Source of the DNA: Bacteroidales bacterium
Lineage (GTDB): Bacteria; Bacteroidota; Bacteroidia; Bacteroidales; UBA932
Reading direction: 5' to 3'
Length of the DNA: 64,000 nucleotides
Assembly: GCA_017626355.1 (NCBI GenBank)
Contig: JAGAIY010000019.1
Span: forward strand, 49,820 to 113,819
A program made the translations under genes and the position numbers. The notes below the pieces were generated by a model, which worked only from the letters and a program-made list of their open reading frames with translations, did not search any database and was not told where the DNA came from. Shown here piece by piece: positions 62,922-64,000 of the stretch (the stretch's first letter is position 1; every line of letters starts with the position of its first letter).

Positions 62922-63545
62922 TTATTTTGTGATATAAATGTTGCGGAATTCCAATGGTCCGCCTTCGCTCTGAAGGGCAAAATAGCCTTCCGTACTGTCG
63001 CAAGTGCATTCATTCTGAAGCTTACCATTTATATATACGGTTATCTTATTGCCCTTGCATACCACTTCCGCCACATTCCATTCCCCTACCGGATTCTCGT
63101 AATCGCCCACTCTATCCTTTACAGGAAATTCCTCAACACATTCGACTTCCTGGATCTTAGAGCCGCCGAGCATCACGAAATCACCGGCCTTTCCGCTGCA
63201 AAGCTGACATTCGATAGCATTTGGCCAGAGTCTGTCCCCGTCCTGAACACGGACAAACAGACCGCTGTTCGTGCCCTCGCCTACCCATCTCCACTCTGCA
63301 TGAAGAGTTCCGTCACCATATTTCTGCGAAGTACGCATATACCCGAAAGGCTGGCCCTGGATACGGATAACGCCATTCTCGACCCCATATACAGCAGAAG
63401 CCTCCACTCCGCTTGAAGGATCCACAAAGCATTCCCATCCGGTCAGATCGCTTCCGTTGAAGAGTTCAGTCCTGTCAGAATCGGAATTGCACGATGAAAA
63501 AAGAGCCACTATAAGGGCGGCAGATAAGAACAGATTGATTTTCAT
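62922..63545 (-). CDS. DUF1080 (3-keto-disaccharide hydrolase-like) lipoprotein
   Basis: A 207-residue lipoprotein (MKINLFLSAALIVALFSSC, Cys19) with a concanavalin-like jelly roll of the DUF1080 family. Typical patterns: ELFNGSDLTGWE, GDGTLHAEWRWVG, NSGLFVRVQDGDRLWPNAIE (the conserved Asn-Ser-Gly-Leu-Phe), VYINGKLQN and the C-terminal ALQSEGGPLEFRNIYI. Some family members hydrolyse 3-keto-glycosides. Whether this one does cannot be told. It stands alone, divergent from rpsP. Confidence 0.9.
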   Translation of the reverse strand: MKINLFLSAALIVALFSSCNSDSDRTELFNGSDLTGWECFVDPSSGVEASAVYGVENGVIRIQGQPFGYMRTSQKYGDGTLHAEWRWVGEGTNSGLFVRVQDGDRLWPNAIECQLCSGKAGDFVMLGGSKIQEVECVEEFPVKDRVGDYENPVGEWNVAEVVCKGNKITVYINGKLQNECTCDSTEGYFALQSEGGPLEFRNIYITK

Positions 63546-63576
63546 AACGATAAATTGATTTCTTATAGTTGATAGG

Positions 63577-63608
63577 TTTGCAAATATAGGAAATTATTCA
63601 TAATTTTG
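63577..63608 (+). promoter_or_regulatory. rpsP promoter, overlapping the DUF1080 promoter
   Basis: TTTG at 63577-63580, a 20-base spacer, TAATTTTG at 63601-63608: a near-ideal Bacteroidota promoter. The opposing -7 element TATATTTG (rc of 63581-63588) of the DUF1080 gene lies inside the spacer. Confidence 0.75.
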
Positions 63609-63613
63609 CGCGC

Positions 63614-63632
63614 TTTTCCTCGGGTAGGAAAA
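63614..63632 (+). promoter_or_regulatory. 5'-terminal hairpin of the rpsP mRNA
   Basis: TTTTCCT/AGGAAAA, seven bp with loop CGGGT, starting where transcription is expected to begin. It may stabilise the mRNA or take part in ribosomal-protein feedback. Confidence 0.4.
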
Positions 63633-63670
63633 CATAGGTAACAATATTAACTTTTTAAAACAGATTCACA

Positions 63671-64000
63671 ATGGCTGTTAAAATTCGTCTCCAGCGCCAC
63701 GGAAAGAAGAATTTCGCATTCTTCCACATTGTTGTGGCTGATTCACGCGCACCACGCGATGGTCGTTTCATCGAGCAGATCGGCTCTTACAACCCTAACA
63801 CAAACCCTGCAACAATCGTTCTCAACAACGAGCGCGCACTTGCATGGCTTAACGTAGGTGCACAGCCTACACTCACTGCAAAGCGTATCCTCTCATACGA
63901 GGGTGTACTCCTTGCAAAGCACCTCGAGGGTGGTGTAAAGAAGGGCGCTCTCACACAGGAGCAGGCTGATGCAAAGCTCGCTGCATGGAAGGCTGAGAAG
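63671..64000 (+). CDS. rpsP: 30S ribosomal protein S16, 3' end outside the window
   Basis: The frame is open to the window edge with 110 codons seen. The protein starts [20 protein letters not shown], then [20 protein letters not shown] and [20 protein letters not shown], all diagnostic of S16, a 30S assembly protein. The S16 core is about 80-90 residues; the continuation ([20 protein letters not shown]) is the start of the extended C-terminal tail seen in Bacteroidota S16. GCA-, CTC- and CGC-rich codon use fits high expression. Confidence 0.96.
   Translation, partial: MAVKIRLQRHGKKNFAFFHIVVADSRAPRDGRFIEQIGSYNPNTNPATIVLNNERALAWLNVGAQPTLTAKRILSYEGVLLAKHLEGGVKKGALTQEQADAKLAAWKAEK

Overview
The window looks like a chromosomal segment of a member of the Bacteroidales (phylum Bacteroidota). 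The evidence is SusC/SusD and Oar-like TonB-dependent receptors, BACON domains, many lipoproteins, two GH92 mannosidases, a 434-residue PSP1/RicT protein, DUF4271 beside hemD, and many promoters of the Bacteroidota type (TTG or TTTG, 18-21 bases, TAnnTTTG). GC is close to one half. Genus cannot be fixed from the sequence. Plasmid, phage, transposase and CRISPR signals are absent. TAA, TGA and TAG all serve as normal stops.

Layout, left to right. 0.07-6.2 kb: a superoxide reductase (desulfoferrodoxin), then a tight tripartite RND efflux operon (adaptor, pump, outer-membrane channel). 6.2-12.4 kb: a sugar segment in one direction (gpmI, GH92 alpha-mannosidase, ROK hexokinase, manA). These would take released mannose to fructose-6-phosphate. 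12.5-23.3 kb, minus strand: an Oar-like TonB-dependent receptor, a BACON/OB-fold lipoprotein, a BACON/NucA-type nuclease lipoprotein, an endonuclease/exonuclease/phosphatase lipoprotein, an M3 metallopeptidase lipoprotein, and a beta-propeller glycosidase gene broken by one amber codon. I read this as a probable extracellular nucleic-acid scavenging locus, and it is the best candidate here for an under-described system. 23.3-23.9 kb: a gene-free stretch with a 97-98 bp tandem repeat upstream of metK.

23.9-33 kb: housekeeping genes metK, smpB and miaA, then a long minus-strand run that reads trxA, a small beta-barrel protein, a LOG-family protein, a polyprenyl synthase, a DNA polymerase III delta'-like protein, ricT-like and trmB. 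32.7-38.8 kb: a second tripartite RND operon with a small PG0541-type partner. 38.9-42.2 kb: lgt, pgk and an RlmI-like methyltransferase. 42.2-48.3 kb: a susCD pair with an attenuator-like leader, divergent from a TlpA-type lipoprotein. 48.4-53.9 kb: a DUF2723 membrane protein, then the run SUI1/eIF1-like, DUF4271, hemD, rnpA, yidD. 53.9-62.6 kb, minus strand: a fused FeoA-FeoB iron transporter, then the operon GH3-GH92-mutarotase-lipocalin. 62.6-64 kb: tRNA-Leu(GAG), a DUF1080 lipoprotein, and the 5' part of rpsP, which runs off the window.

Regulatory architecture is unusually readable. Several promoters sit so close to the start codon that the transcripts should be leaderless or nearly so (miaA, feoAB). 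Two promoters carry palindromes (trxA, feoAB). Three intergenic regions hold nested hairpins: a long perfect outer stem enclosing further small GC-rich stems. Functional assignments rest on motifs read by eye. No database search was possible.
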